NCBI RefSeq assembly: GCF_002860205.1
Contig: NZ_PGVB01000007.1
Location: 92,061-156,060, forward strand
Direction of reading: 5' to 3'
Source of the DNA: Bacillus sp. T33-2
GTDB taxonomy: Bacteria > Bacillota > Bacilli > Bacillales > Cytobacillaceae
Length of the DNA: 64,000 nt
Of the stretch, positions 17,161-25,614 are shown one piece after another. The notes under the pieces were generated by a model that searched no databases, had not been told where the DNA came from, and saw nothing but the letters and a program-made list of their open reading frames with translations. The stretch's first letter is position 1. Every line of letters begins with the position of its first letter. The position numbers and the translations under genes are program-made.

Positions 17161-18390
17161 ATGAATGCTTATCATAAAATCTTCAAAGATTATTGGAACC
17201 CTTACATAGCGATCAGTATTGCAGGTCTGGTCAGTGCATTGTACTTCGGGATCACAGGTGCGGTTTGGGCGGTAACGGGGGAATTCACCAGATTAGGTGG
17301 ACATATCCTGCAATGGTTCGGGATTGATGTATCGCAATGGTCGTATTTTCAACTGGTCGGCCTTGAAGGCACTCCTGTCAGCCGGACTGATGGCTGGATT
17401 GTCATTGGCATGCTGGTTGGCGCACTGATTACGATCTTGTTGAGCAACAGTTTTAAAATCCGCGTCCCGAAACAAAAGCGGCGTTTAGTCCAGGGATTCA
17501 TCGGTGGAATAATCGCAGGATTTGGCGCACGCCTTGCCCTGGGATGCAATTTAGCTGCCTTTTTTACGGGTGTGCCCCAGTTCTCGTTCCATTCCTGGAT
17601 CTTTATGCTGACGACCGCGATCGGAACCTACTTTGGCGTGAAAGTTGTGAATACCAAATGGTGGAGGGGAAAACCGACCTTGATGAAAGGCTCGATGAAC
17701 CCGGTTGTCACCCAGCATGTCCAAAAAAGGAATATTCAACCGGTGCTAGGTATCATCTTTGCCTTTCTGTATCTCGCACTTGTTCTTTTCTTTTTCGCCT
17801 CAGGCAAACCACTCCTCGCGGTTGCCTGTATAGCTGGAGCGCTTTTTGGGATTCTTATTGAACGAGGACAAATTTGTTTCACTTCCGCTTTCCGTGATTT
17901 ATGGATCAGCGGCCGTGCTGTGATGTCCAAAGCGATCGCTGTGGGGATGATGATCAGTGTTGCGGTCACATTTTTATATATTCAAAACGGCTCTGTCGCC
18001 CTTATCAAAATGGCCGCTCCCAGCACGGCTATCGGCGGACTCCTTTTCGGTTTCGGCATTGTACTTGCCGGCGGCTGTGAAACTGGTATGATGTACCGGG
18101 CAATGGAAGGCCAATTATTATTCTGGGTGGTAGGCGCAGGCAATATCGTCGGGGCTACAGCTCTCGCCTATGGCTGGGACCATCTCGTCATCTACCATGC
18201 CCTTGCGGAAAATTGGCCAAAAGTGAATTTAATAGAACTATGGGGTCCTATGGGAGCCCTGTTTGGAACGTTGGCCATGCTGGCAGCCTGGTTCCTGCTA
18301 TCAAATTGGTGGGAAAAGCGGTTCCGTTACGGAACGGGAATCAAAAATCAAAAAACGGAACGGATTTCTCACGTTACTAAGGAGGCTTAA
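17161..18390 (+). CDS. yedE: YedE/YeeE-family transporter (selenium-metabolism type)
   Basis: A 409-aa polytopic inner-membrane protein with about nine transmembrane helices, YeeE/YedE family. These move sulfur- or selenium-containing small molecules such as thiosulfate; the branch paired with a SirA/YedF protein is associated with selenium metabolism. Conserved cysteine signatures are ARLALGCNLAAFFTG, ERGQICFTSAFRD and LAGGCETGMMYR. AGGGGGAG precedes the ATG. The stop is followed after three bases by the ATG of the SirA-like gene, so the two are translationally linked. It is one of the few plus-strand genes here and is bracketed by direct repeats, suggesting acquisition as a cassette. Confidence 0.88.
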   Translation: MNAYHKIFKDYWNPYIAISIAGLVSALYFGITGAVWAVTGEFTRLGGHILQWFGIDVSQWSYFQLVGLEGTPVSRTDGWIVIGMLVGALITILLSNSFKIRVPKQKRRLVQGFIGGIIAGFGARLALGCNLAAFFTGVPQFSFHSWIFMLTTAIGTYFGVKVVNTKWWRGKPTLMKGSMNPVVTQHVQKRNIQPVLGIIFAFLYLALVLFFFASGKPLLAVACIAGALFGILIERGQICFTSAFRDLWISGRAVMSKAIAVGMMISVAVTFLYIQNGSVALIKMAAPSTAIGGLLFGFGIVLAGGCETGMMYRAMEGQLLFWVVGAGNIVGATALAYGWDHLVIYHALAENWPKVNLIELWGPMGALFGTLAMLAAWFLLSNWWEKRFRYGTGIKNQKTERISHVTKEA

Positions 18391-18393
18391 TCC

Positions 18394-18639
18394 ATGTCAC
18401 AGGTGATGGACGTCAACTACACTTTAGATATTCGCGGTGAGCCATGACCATACCCTGTCATTTATGCGCTGGATGCGCTAAAAACCATGAAAATCGGGGA
18501 AGTCTTACAAGTTATCGCAGACTGTCCGCAATCGTTTCGAAGTGTCCCTGAAGAAGCCGTCAAACATGGCTATCAGCTCCTGACAGAGCCAAAAAAAGTC
18601 GGCCAGGATATCTATTTTTATATTAAAGTAGTTAATTAG
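18394..18639 (+). CDS. SirA/YedF-like sulfurtransferase with in-frame TGA, predicted selenoprotein
   Basis: Read through TGA at 18445-18447, this gives an 81-aa TusA/SirA-fold protein: TLDIRGEP-U-PYPVIYALD, then IGEVLQVIADCPQSFRSVPE and GYQLLTEPKKVGQDIYFYI. TusA/SirA/YedF proteins carry a strictly conserved Cys in the (G/E)xPCPxP motif; here TGA sits exactly at that codon (U18), and SirA-like selenoproteins are a described family. GGAGG lies in the end of yedE. The hairpin GCGC-TGGAT-GCGC starts 18 bases after the TGA with the loop at 22 bases, matching bacterial SECIS spacing. Without readthrough the gene would make a useless 17-residue peptide. Likely role: selenium or sulfur relay with YedE. 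Confidence 0.78.
18462..18481 (+). promoter_or_regulatory. SECIS-like hairpin in the SirA-like mRNA
   Basis: GCGC (18466-18469) pairs with GCGC (18475-18478) around loop TGGAT, extended by TTA/TAA with one bulged T. The GG in the loop and the 22-base distance from the TGA fit the bacterial SECIS model. Judged by eye. Confidence 0.6.
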
Positions 18640-18655
18640 GCTTGATCTAAACACT

Positions 18656-18692
18656 AAAAAAGCAGAAACCCCAATTGGTTTCTGCTTCCTCT
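18656..18692 (+). terminator. Rho-independent terminator of yedE-sirA
   Basis: AAGCAGAAACC faces GGTTTCTGCTT, a perfect 11-bp stem with A and pyrimidine-rich flanks; it can serve both strands and lies 17 bases past the SirA-like stop. Confidence 0.85.
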
Positions 18693-18742
18693 TTATTATT
18701 TTGAACGCGCACTGCCCCTAAAGACGGCAGGAACGTACGCTC

Positions 18743-18985
18743 GGCTTTAGATATTAGCCTTATCTTTAAGGCTTATTCCATTCTCGCGATCCCTTAAAAC
18801 AACACGTCTGATTTTTCCGGAATCAGTTTTTGGCAAATGTTCTACGAACTCAATGATTCTAGGATATTTATAGGGTGCGGTTATTTGCTTTACAAAATTT
18901 TGAAGTTCTTTAATGAGTTCAGCGGATTCTTCTACTCCCTTTTGTAAAACAATGAAAGCTTTCACGACATTGCCCCTAATGTCAT
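18743..18985. repeat. Direct repeat partner of 16468-16713
   Basis: The 3' end of the intact ligase gene, closely repeated at 16468-16713 in the same orientation. The interval between the copies holds only yedE, the SirA-like gene and their control regions. Confidence 0.8.
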
Positions 18986-20348
18986 CGGGGCTTGCTACAG
19001 CAGCACATTCTAATACAGCCGGATGTTTCATTAAGGCATCCTCGATTTCAAATGGACCGATCGTATAACCGGAACTAATAATGACATCATCGCTTCTGCC
19101 ATGGAACCAATAAAAGCCTTCTTCATCTTTCCTTGCACGATCTCCGGTGATGAAATAATCGCCCCTATATGAACGATTCGTTTTATCGGGGTCTTTGTAA
19201 TACATGTTAAAGAGAGCCGGCAATTCTTTATGGATCGCGATATTCCCAATCTCACCTGCTCCAACCTGTACCCCGTCTTCATTCACAATCTCGACCGTTC
19301 CGGTTATGATCGGCTTACCCATTGAACCTGGCCGATGTTCATCATTCAGAAGGGTTCCGATTAGAAGCGTACTTTCAGTTTGTCCATAGCCATTTCTTAT
19401 TTGAATGTTGAATGTATTTTTAAAGACATCGATTACTTCCCTATTGAGTGCTTCCCCGGCAGAAACCGCACTTCGCAAACTCGAAAGCTCGTAAGTATTC
19501 AATCCTTCCATTTTCGCGATCATACGGTATTCTGTAGGCGTACAGCACAGCACATTTACTTTTTGCTCCTGCAGTAATTCCAAGTATTTTTCCGGAGAAA
19601 ATCTACCTTGATAGCAAAATCCGGTTGCACCTGAACCCAAAACGGATAAAAACGGTGTCCATACCCATTTTTGCCAGCCCGGGGCAGCTGTTGCCCATAC
19701 AATGTCCTCTTCCCTGATATTGAGCCATTCTTTAGCAGCAATGCGGATATGGGCATAACCCCAACTATGAGTATGGGCTACACCTTTTGGATTCCCAGTT
19801 GTTCCAGAAGTATAAGCCAGAAAAGCAAGGTCATCACGTGTGGTTACATGACCGGTAAATTCTTCGGAAGCAGAATCCATTATTTCATTAAGGTCTCTCC
19901 ACCCAGTGTGTACTCCTCCAAAGGCTATCTTATGGTCAAGATGTGGGAGTTCTTCTTCAATTGCCTCAATCTCTTTTGTAAAATCAGTATAAGAAATAAC
20001 CGCTTTGGCTTCAGAGTGGTTCAGTCGATAAGCGATGTCCTTTGCCCTGAGCAATTCAGACGAAGGAATGATCACCAATCCTGCTTTTAAACAGCCCAAA
20101 TAGATGATATAAGTATCAATTAATCGCGGAGTTCCCACCAGTACGCGGTCTCCCTTTTGCAAACCTATATGATTTAAGCCATTCGCGAGCTTATTGGACC
20201 TTTGTATAAGCTGGTTATATGTAATCTTATCAGTTACTCCCAATTCATTTTGATAGATTAGAGCTAGTTTATCAGAGGCGTGCTTCTCAATTTCTTGAGT
20301 TATATTATAGTTTTCGGGTGCAGTATAGTTCTTTTTGTCATGATACAT
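18747..20348 (-). CDS. mbcS: Acyl-CoA synthetase, MbcS-like (medium/branched chain)
   Basis: A 533-aa ANL-superfamily ligase that activates a carboxylic acid to acyl-AMP and then acyl-CoA. It has the phosphate loop AYTSGTTGNPKG, the core motif GYGQTES, the ITGDRARKDEEGFYWFHGR hinge region and the catalytic Lys of [10 protein letters not shown] at the C-terminus. Layout and TPTEYRMIAKMEG and ATAAPGWQKWVWTPF segments match Bacillus methylbutyryl-CoA synthetase-like enzymes, a likely rather than certain assignment. Its 3' end is duplicated at 16468-16713. The short C-terminal tail differs between the two copies. Confidence 0.82.
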   Translation of the reverse strand: MYHDKKNYTAPENYNITQEIEKHASDKLALIYQNELGVTDKITYNQLIQRSNKLANGLNHIGLQKGDRVLVGTPRLIDTYIIYLGCLKAGLVIIPSSELLRAKDIAYRLNHSEAKAVISYTDFTKEIEAIEEELPHLDHKIAFGGVHTGWRDLNEIMDSASEEFTGHVTTRDDLAFLAYTSGTTGNPKGVAHTHSWGYAHIRIAAKEWLNIREEDIVWATAAPGWQKWVWTPFLSVLGSGATGFCYQGRFSPEKYLELLQEQKVNVLCCTPTEYRMIAKMEGLNTYELSSLRSAVSAGEALNREVIDVFKNTFNIQIRNGYGQTESTLLIGTLLNDEHRPGSMGKPIITGTVEIVNEDGVQVGAGEIGNIAIHKELPALFNMYYKDPDKTNRSYRGDYFITGDRARKDEEGFYWFHGRSDDVIISSGYTIGPFEIEDALMKHPAVLECAAVASPDDIRGNVVKAFIVLQKGVEESAELIKELQNFVKQITAPYKYPRIIEFVEHLPKTDSGKIRRVVLRDRENGISLKDKANI

Positions 20349-20580
20349 TTTTACATAACCTCACTTCATCAAGTTGTCTAAAGCATTTAATATAATATCC
20401 TAATTCTAATACCTGGTACTAATCAATTATATTATAACAACTTATTGATCTTATGTGGTACCAGAAATGAATAAATCTGTGTAAAGCACCTTAAAGCTGT
20501 TAAAAAGGGAGAAAAGCTCCAAATGGTTTTCGGCAATCCTCCATTTCGGAACTTTGCCACCGATAAATATTTTCCATCCC

Positions 20581-21049
20581 CACACATACAAATTCTTACA
20601 AACTTCACAACACACTATCTTGTAGAATAGGAAAAGAGAAAAATGAACAGCTCTTTAATGCAACCCAGGACTAACCTCAAAGGACATCCAGAGCTGGTTT
20701 TAAAGTATGGGGGGATATTTGTGGCAAATGCATTTAAATTAAATGGGGAAATTGACAAACCATCCAAAATGGTTTACAAAGTGGAGGCTGATAACAACAA
20801 TTGTCGTCATGGTTATGATCCTCCTGCATGCGGGGATCAGCTATTACCAGGCAAACTATTGTAATGCAAATATCACAATTAATGGCATAAAAGTTGGGGG
20901 ACTCACGGCTGTTCAAGCACTTCAAAAATTAGAAACAACGGTTTTAAAAAACGAAGTCTATGGCGGAGAACAGCAATTCCTGGATGGAGAAGATACAAAA
21001 ATGGCATTCCTGGACAATGACCTGCCGGCGGTCAAAAAATTATTAAGCA
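20581..21049 (+). pseudogene. 5' fragment of the L,D-transpeptidase gene
   Basis: Matches 50477-50945, the promoter region and the first ~105 codons of the L,D-transpeptidase at 50622-52052, at high identity. An extra A near 20767 shifts the frame (IDKPSKMVYKVEAD instead of SKWFTKWRLIT), several substitutions follow, and homology stops abruptly at 21049 where PTS-operon sequence begins. It cannot encode the catalytic YkuD domain. Confidence 0.85.
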
Positions 21050-21571
21050 GACAAAAGAAACCCTTCCTGACGTTGGAAGGGTCTCTGACCTGAAATAGAC
21101 TTATATTTTGTCCCGTTCGTAAATTACACTAGGTAAATGTGTCTTCCGTGAACTAGGCGTGAACAGATTACAGCAGATGCTTCTGTTCTTTCCTCAATGC
21201 GTCCGCGGCCCTCACATAATTCCAACTACGATATAACTTTCTTATCATCAGTATTGAATACTTCTTCTGCAGCCTCTTCTTTCAGGTCAGCATTATCCAT
21301 AAGCTTCACAAACGGATAGTAAATGACGACCGTTAATACAAGCGTGATCGCCTGGATTACTGCCCCGCTAATTTTACCTCCAGTTGCGAGATAACCACTG
21401 ATGATCGGAGGCATTGTCCACGGTACAATGATTCCAGCGGGTTTAGCGACTAATCCCATAGCCATACCAGCGTAAGTAACAACTGCAGCAACTATTGGAG
21501 CAAGAATGAATGGGATCAGGATTTTAAAATTCAAAACTACTGGCAGCCCAAACAAAACCGGCTCATTGATA
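20928..21571. repeat. Left ~645-bp direct repeat (LDT fragment joined to PTS EIIC 3' end)
   Basis: The chimera of L,D-transpeptidase fragment, terminator hairpin and EIIC 3' end seen here recurs at 44576-45222 with the same junction and orientation. The two copies bracket the catabolic island of about 23 kb. The identical breakpoint shows the chimera formed once and was then copied. Confidence 0.85.
21226..21571 (-). pseudogene. 3' fragment of the PTS EIIC gene
   Basis: Corresponds to the last ~115 codons of the EIIC gene at 44876-46162 (segments GMAMGLVAKPAGIIVPWTMP and PFVKLMDNADLKEEAAEEVF are shared). No start codon or ribosome binding site is linked to it and the homology ends at 21571 in unrelated DNA. 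The copied terminator hairpin is present at about 21058-21086. Confidence 0.85.
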
Positions 21572-21671
21572 ATGAAAACAGCAAAGACATGTTAGAGATG
21601 TTTTGATAAAGAAGTTGACCGTCGTTGGAATATGTTAAAAGCCAAGCATGAAAGTCCGTATCTATAAAATA

Positions 21672-21710
21672 AAATCCCAGGTGATGCACACAAATCACTT
21701 GGGATTTTTA
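21672..21710 (+). terminator. Rho-independent terminator after a lost plus-strand gene
   Basis: AAATCCCAGGTGAT faces ATCACTTGGGATTT with a following TTTA. Just upstream a plus-strand frame ends DKEVDRRWNMLKAKHESPYL then TAA, possibly the tail of a deleted gene. Confidence 0.65.
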
Positions 21711-21751
21711 TTTATATGATTTTCATTACCCTTTATGGATTATAGCAAGCC

Positions 21752-21849
21752 TCTGATTCCCGTTGTACTAGGTTTTTATCCTGTATGGGAAACAGACGCC
21801 CTCTCTAGTTCCCGGTGCTCGAGTTTTCCACCCCTGTACGGGAATCAGA
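21752..21849. repeat. Two tandem palindromic intergenic repeats
   Basis: Two units of about 46 bp. Unit 1 (21752-21796) has arms TCTGATTCCC and GGGAAACAGA; unit 2 (about 21803-21849) has arms AGTTCCCGG and ACGGGAATCAG. They can each form a long hairpin and share sequence, resembling REP/BIME-type intergenic elements of bacilli. No ORF overlaps. Confidence 0.55.
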
Positions 21850-21930
21850 CTTCACTCTATTCACCTAATAATGAAAAAAGCACAATCCTTCACAGGATGG
21901 TGCTCGTTAAGTAAAGAGTGTAGATGCTCT

Positions 21931-22644
21931 TTACGCTTTTTCGTATTCATCAACCATATTATTGGTCATCGAACGTTGGACGCTTTCTAAATGTTCACTC
22001 ATACACTTCTTAGCCAGGATGGTGTCTTTCTTTTTAATCGCATTTAAGATATTGGAGTGTTCTTCTACTGATTTAATGGCTCTTCCGGGAATCTGTATAG
22101 ACCGGATCCGAGACTCCGACAGTAAATCAATTAAATTGTGCATAATACGTATTAGGACCACATTTTGTGTACTATTGGCAAGCGCCAGATGAAACTTATG
22201 ATCAAGCTCTGATAGTCTTTGGTAGTCTACTTCCCGGCTGATAACATCCTCTGCTTTTTTAACAATCTCCTCTAGTTCATCAAGCTGTTCAGGAGTAGAG
22301 TTTTCGATAGCCCATTGCACGGTGTTTTCCTCTAATATTTTTCGAACAGCGAAAAAGTCTTTTACTTGATCGGTTGAGATAAAAAATGATTCCGTCATTT
22401 TTAGGATTTGTTGTTCTGGTGAAGCAACAAATACTCCCGTTCCATGCTTAGTGGTAATATACCCATAGGCTTCAAGAATTTTGTACGCCTCTCTGACCGT
22501 GTTACGGCTAACTTCGAGCTCTGCCGCAAATTCTCTTTCCCCTGGAATCTTTTCCCCTACTTTATATTTACCTTCATGAATCATTTTTTTAATCGTGTCC
22601 GCAACTTGTTCCGAAATACCTTTTCGGTTAATTGAATTCTTCAC
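21931..22644 (-). CDS. GntR-family regulator, FadR subfamily
   Basis: A 237-aa repressor. The winged helix is at residues 1-75 (KVGEKIPGEREFAAELEVSR, NTVREAYKILEAYGYITTKH, GTGVFVAS); the rest is an all-helical FCD ligand-binding domain with metal-type ligands DHKFHLALA and EHSNILNAI. Regulators of this type sense carboxylic acids and bind TGGT...ACCA operators. Start is GTG with GGAGAG ahead. It is last in the operon of dehydrogenase, sulfo-lyase and fumarase genes but separated by 200 bp, so it may have its own promoter. The 19-bp sites at 25520, 30951 and 41640 are plausible targets. Confidence 0.88.
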   Translation of the reverse strand: MKNSINRKGISEQVADTIKKMIHEGKYKVGEKIPGEREFAAELEVSRNTVREAYKILEAYGYITTKHGTGVFVASPEQQILKMTESFFISTDQVKDFFAVRKILEENTVQWAIENSTPEQLDELEEIVKKAEDVISREVDYQRLSELDHKFHLALANSTQNVVLIRIMHNLIDLLSESRIRSIQIPGRAIKSVEEHSNILNAIKKKDTILAKKCMSEHLESVQRSMTNNMVDEYEKA

Positions 22645-22844
22645 ATAGTTCTCTCCATTCGACTATATAGAAGACATTAGTTTTCTACTAGTGGGATATA
22701 AAAAATTCATCTTTCATTTGACCATTTTATAGGATGAGGCTTACCGTTGGGGTAAGTGTATGCGGGAGGCTACAATAATTAATCCCAAATAATAAAGTAA
22801 ACAAAGATTTTAGTACTATATTACCACATATAATAACATTTTCA

Positions 22845-23909
22845 CTATATTTGCTTCATTACGAATGGTTCAGGAAATTCAATATTCTGCTGCTGCCCCA
22901 GTTCAGAAAGTTCATCCTTAACAATCGTGGATAAAGGAATTCCATTTTCCAAATGAAAGGATGATTCCTTTTTTCTTCTTTCTCCCGGATAACGGATTTC
23001 ATCCAGTCCGGGTACCTTTGGGAGCTTTTTCATTTCTGTTAATAGATTGTTTAAGTAAGCTGTAAAAAGTTCAACACTCATAAATTTTTCAATATCTAGT
23101 AAAATGAAAAAGTGTCCTACATTTGCACGCTCTGTATCTTCGTCATAAATATTGTTAACGTGTGGACCAAATGCCGCTCCTGCGAGAATTCCTGTTAGAA
23201 TTTCTACCCCTAGCGCTAGCGCTGACCCTTTTGCACCTGCTAATGGCAATACTGAACCATTTAAGGCTTGATGAGGGTCCGTTGTTGAATGGCCATTCTC
23301 ATCTAGAGCCCAACCGCTTGGAATTTCAGTCCCTTGTTTGGCTGCCAAAATTATTTTCCCTCTCGCAGCAATACTGGTCGATAAATCAATAATGACTGGG
23401 GTATCATTACCAGTTGGAAACCCAAAGGCAATAGGATTTGTTCCAAAGAATGGCCTTCTTCCTCCCCAGGGAGCAATGGCAGAGGGTGAGTTGGTTAAAC
23501 CTATACAAGCGAGGTTTTCTTTACATGCTAACTGACAAAAAAATGACGCTGTTCCAAAGTGATTGCTATTGTTTACACCAATCGCAACAACCCCGGATTC
23601 CTTTGCCATTTCAATGCCCTTTTTGATTGCATGATAACCAACAACCTGGCCTAATCCATTATCACCGTTTACCATCAGCAGTGAATTTGTTTTAACATCC
23701 AAATCAATCGCAGGATTCGGATTAATTCTTTCCCCTCCTAACCTCTTCAAATAAATTGGGAGTCTGCTGATTCCATGACTATTTACCCCCTCAAGATTGG
23801 CCTGGATCAAGGACTCACTAGCTATTGAAGCATCTCTCTCATTAACACCATAGCTCGTTAATAACTTTTCACAAAAAATCTTCAAGTCCTCCGCAGCATA
23901 AAATTCCAC
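22845..23909 (-). CDS. Ldh2-family NAD(P)-dependent 2-hydroxyacid dehydrogenase (candidate sulfolactate or malate dehydrogenase)
   Basis: A 354-aa malate/L-lactate dehydrogenase-superfamily (LDH2) protein. Marks are LIQANLEGVNSHGISRLPIY, the cofactor-region VGVNNSNHFGTASFF equivalent, and GTNPIAFGFPTG. The family oxidises malate, ureidoglycolate or 2-hydroxyacids; ComC, the (R)-sulfolactate dehydrogenase, belongs here. Start is GTG after AAAAAGGATGA. It lies 81 bases downstream of the SuyB-like gene, which makes interconversion of a sulfo-hydroxyacid and sulfo-ketoacid the most interesting option, though a plain malate role also fits. Confidence 0.82.
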   Translation of the reverse strand: MEFYAAEDLKIFCEKLLTSYGVNERDASIASESLIQANLEGVNSHGISRLPIYLKRLGGERINPNPAIDLDVKTNSLLMVNGDNGLGQVVGYHAIKKGIEMAKESGVVAIGVNNSNHFGTASFFCQLACKENLACIGLTNSPSAIAPWGGRRPFFGTNPIAFGFPTGNDTPVIIDLSTSIAARGKIILAAKQGTEIPSGWALDENGHSTTDPHQALNGSVLPLAGAKGSALALGVEILTGILAGAAFGPHVNNIYDEDTERANVGHFFILLDIEKFMSVELFTAYLNNLLTEMKKLPKVPGLDEIRYPGERRKKESSFHLENGIPLSTIVKDELSELGQQQNIEFPEPFVMKQI

Positions 23910-23989
23910 GACTAATCATCCTTTTTCAATTAATTTATCTATAAAAAACCATCTCCCTACAACAAAAGTAGTAGGGAGAATAAATTATT

Positions 23990-25147
23990 TTATGCACTTC
24001 TATAAAGCTTTGTCATAACGAACTCACGATGTCCTAACGCTTCTGCACTTGTAAGCCTTCCATTAATGGTTCGACAGATTGTTTCCATTAGAACGTCTCC
24101 CGCTTCTTCTAACGTAATTTCGCGAGATAACAATCCTTTTACATCCACATCAATATGTTCGCTCATTGTTGCTGCTGTGTTAGGGTTAGCTGTTAGCTTA
24201 ATTACCGGTTCGATTGGGTTACCAATAATGTTTCCTTGGCCTGTCGGGAATAAGTGAAGGACAGCTCCGGCTGCAGCCATCAGCGTGATACATTCAGCTG
24301 CGGCTGAAGAGGTATCCATAAAGTATAAGCCGTTTCCATTTGATGGTGCTTCTGCCGGCTCTAAAACGCCAATCACTTGTTTTGATCCTGTTTTAGCGAT
24401 ATTTCCTAATGCCTTTTCCTCGATAGTAGAAAGTCCACCAGCAATATTTCCTTGTGTAGGCTGTGATCCTAATAAGTCCACACCTTTTGAGATAATTTCT
24501 CCAATGTAGTCATCAAAGATCGCCATGAATTTATCTTCTAATTCAGGTGTAGCCATTCTATTTCGAATGATGTGCTCCCCGCCTGTTAACTCAGACGTTT
24601 CTCCAAAAAAGACCGTTGCTCCAGCGTCTACAAGACGATCAACCGCTTGTGATACAGTTGGACAAGATCCCAAGCCTGTTGTAGTGTCTGACTCGCCACA
24701 TTTAATACTGATGGTTAAATCTTTTAATTCAACGTGTTCTCTCTGAAGTTCAGAAGCCCATTGAACAAATTCTTTTGCTTTCCAAGAAGCATTTTTGATG
24801 GTTTCGAAATCCCCATTTCCTTCAATGGAAAAGTAGGCAACTGGTTTTCCAGTTTCAGCGATTCCATCTGCGATTTTTCTCGTCCAATTTTCCTCAATCC
24901 CGATGACAATGCATGCGGCAACATTTGGATTAGAACCTGTACCGATCATTGTTCGGAAATGCAAATCTAAATCCGGACCATATTGTAGACGTCCATATGC
25001 ATGTGGTAGAGCAAGTGTTCCTTGAACCTGTTTTGCAACCGCTTCACAAGCGGCGTTTGAAATATCATCTACAGGTAAAATGATTACATGATTACGAATA
25101 CCAACCTTGCCATTTTCACGACGATAACCAAAAATTTGTTTTTCCAT
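23990..25147 (-). CDS. suyB: UxaA-family lyase, SuyB-like (sulfolactate sulfo-lyase large subunit)
   Basis: A 385-aa protein of the altronate/galactarate dehydratase C-terminal family. Blocks [67 protein letters not shown] and [18 protein letters not shown] define the family, and overall it resembles the beta subunit of (2R)-sulfolactate sulfo-lyase, which releases sulfite from sulfolactate giving pyruvate. The ATG at 25147 has GAGGTGG ahead, inside the end of the SAF-domain gene, so the two subunits are coupled. Sugar-acid dehydratase activity is the alternative; the sulfite-exporter and sulfonate-transporter neighbours favour a sulfo-lyase. Confidence 0.75.
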   Translation of the reverse strand: MEKQIFGYRRENGKVGIRNHVIILPVDDISNAACEAVAKQVQGTLALPHAYGRLQYGPDLDLHFRTMIGTGSNPNVAACIVIGIEENWTRKIADGIAETGKPVAYFSIEGNGDFETIKNASWKAKEFVQWASELQREHVELKDLTISIKCGESDTTTGLGSCPTVSQAVDRLVDAGATVFFGETSELTGGEHIIRNRMATPELEDKFMAIFDDYIGEIISKGVDLLGSQPTQGNIAGGLSTIEEKALGNIAKTGSKQVIGVLEPAEAPSNGNGLYFMDTSSAAAECITLMAAAGAVLHLFPTGQGNIIGNPIEPVIKLTANPNTAATMSEHIDVDVKGLLSREITLEEAGDVLMETICRTINGRLTSAEALGHREFVMTKLYRSA

Positions 25148-25152
25148 TTTTT

Positions 25153-25497
25153 CTACCACCTCGCAGTTTTAATATTATGGGTGTGAACATAATCGCCAAC
25201 AACCCAATTACTTGTAGTGATTCCGACTGGGACACCGTACTTTAATACAGGCTCGCCTTCTTTACGCTGAACTAATGAAATTTTATGACCTAGTGGAATA
25301 TCTCCGTGTGATACGACTTGGATTTCGGTGTTATCATCCATGAATACGCCGATTACCTTTTCCCCTTCAAGGATTTGACTTGTTGCAACACCGACATGAT
25401 CTCCTTTTTGGTGAATCAAAAACTTGTGAGTGGAAAGACTTTTAGACTCATCTTTCCGGCTTTTTACAGCTGTGCTAGATTGGCTATTATTACCCAT
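25153..25497 (-). CDS. suyA: SAF-domain small subunit, SuyA-like
   Basis: A 114-aa protein whose residues about 25-114 form an SAF domain as found in the N-terminal part of altronate dehydratase and as the separate small subunit of sulfolactate sulfo-lyase ([51 protein letters not shown]). The first ~24 residues are a polar Ser/Lys-rich tail. AAGGAGG precedes the ATG. The stop lies 5 bases from the SuyB-like start. A promoter and a predicted operator lie directly upstream, so suyAB and the genes after them can be expressed independently of the fumarase genes. Confidence 0.78.
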   Translation of the reverse strand: MGNNSQSSTAVKSRKDESKSLSTHKFLIHQKGDHVGVATSQILEGEKVIGVFMDDNTEIQVVSHGDIPLGHKISLVQRKEGEPVLKYGVPVGITTSNWVVGDYVHTHNIKTARW

Positions 25498-25517
25498 TTT
25501 TGAACCTCCTTGTTTTT

Positions 25518-25540
25518 ATTGGTTGAGTGACCCAACCAAT
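25518..25540 (-). promoter_or_regulatory. Predicted operator A, upstream of suyA
   Basis: An inverted repeat with 8-bp perfect arms (ATTGGTTG and CAACCAAT, 7-bp spacer). Its minus-strand core TGGTTGGGTCACTCAACCA agrees at 17 of 19 positions with the site at 30951-30969 and at 15 of 19 with 41640-41658. It lies between the predicted -10 and the ribosome binding site, where a bound repressor would block transcription. Confidence 0.65.
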
Positions 25541-25552
25541 GTACCTATATTC

Positions 25553-25581
25553 ATTTAATCACCCTATGAGCGATCCGTCAA
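25553..25581 (-). promoter_or_regulatory. Predicted sigma-A promoter of suyAB
   Basis: On the minus strand TTGACG and TTAAAT are separated by 17 bases. The -10 is 12 bases ahead of operator A. Confidence 0.55.
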
Positions 25582-25614
25582 CTATTAATTTAGAATTTTT
25601 TGAATCTTTTTAAA

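Noticed and set aside
20581..21571. Insertion sequence or transposon end
   Set aside because: The repeated DNA consists of L,D-transpeptidase and PTS gene pieces; no transposase and no terminal inverted repeats are visible.
23990..25497. Altronate dehydratase split into two subunits as part of hexuronate catabolism
   Set aside because: No uronate isomerase, oxidoreductase or KDG kinase/aldolase gene is nearby, while sulfite-exporter and sulfonate-transporter families are; kept only as an alternative.
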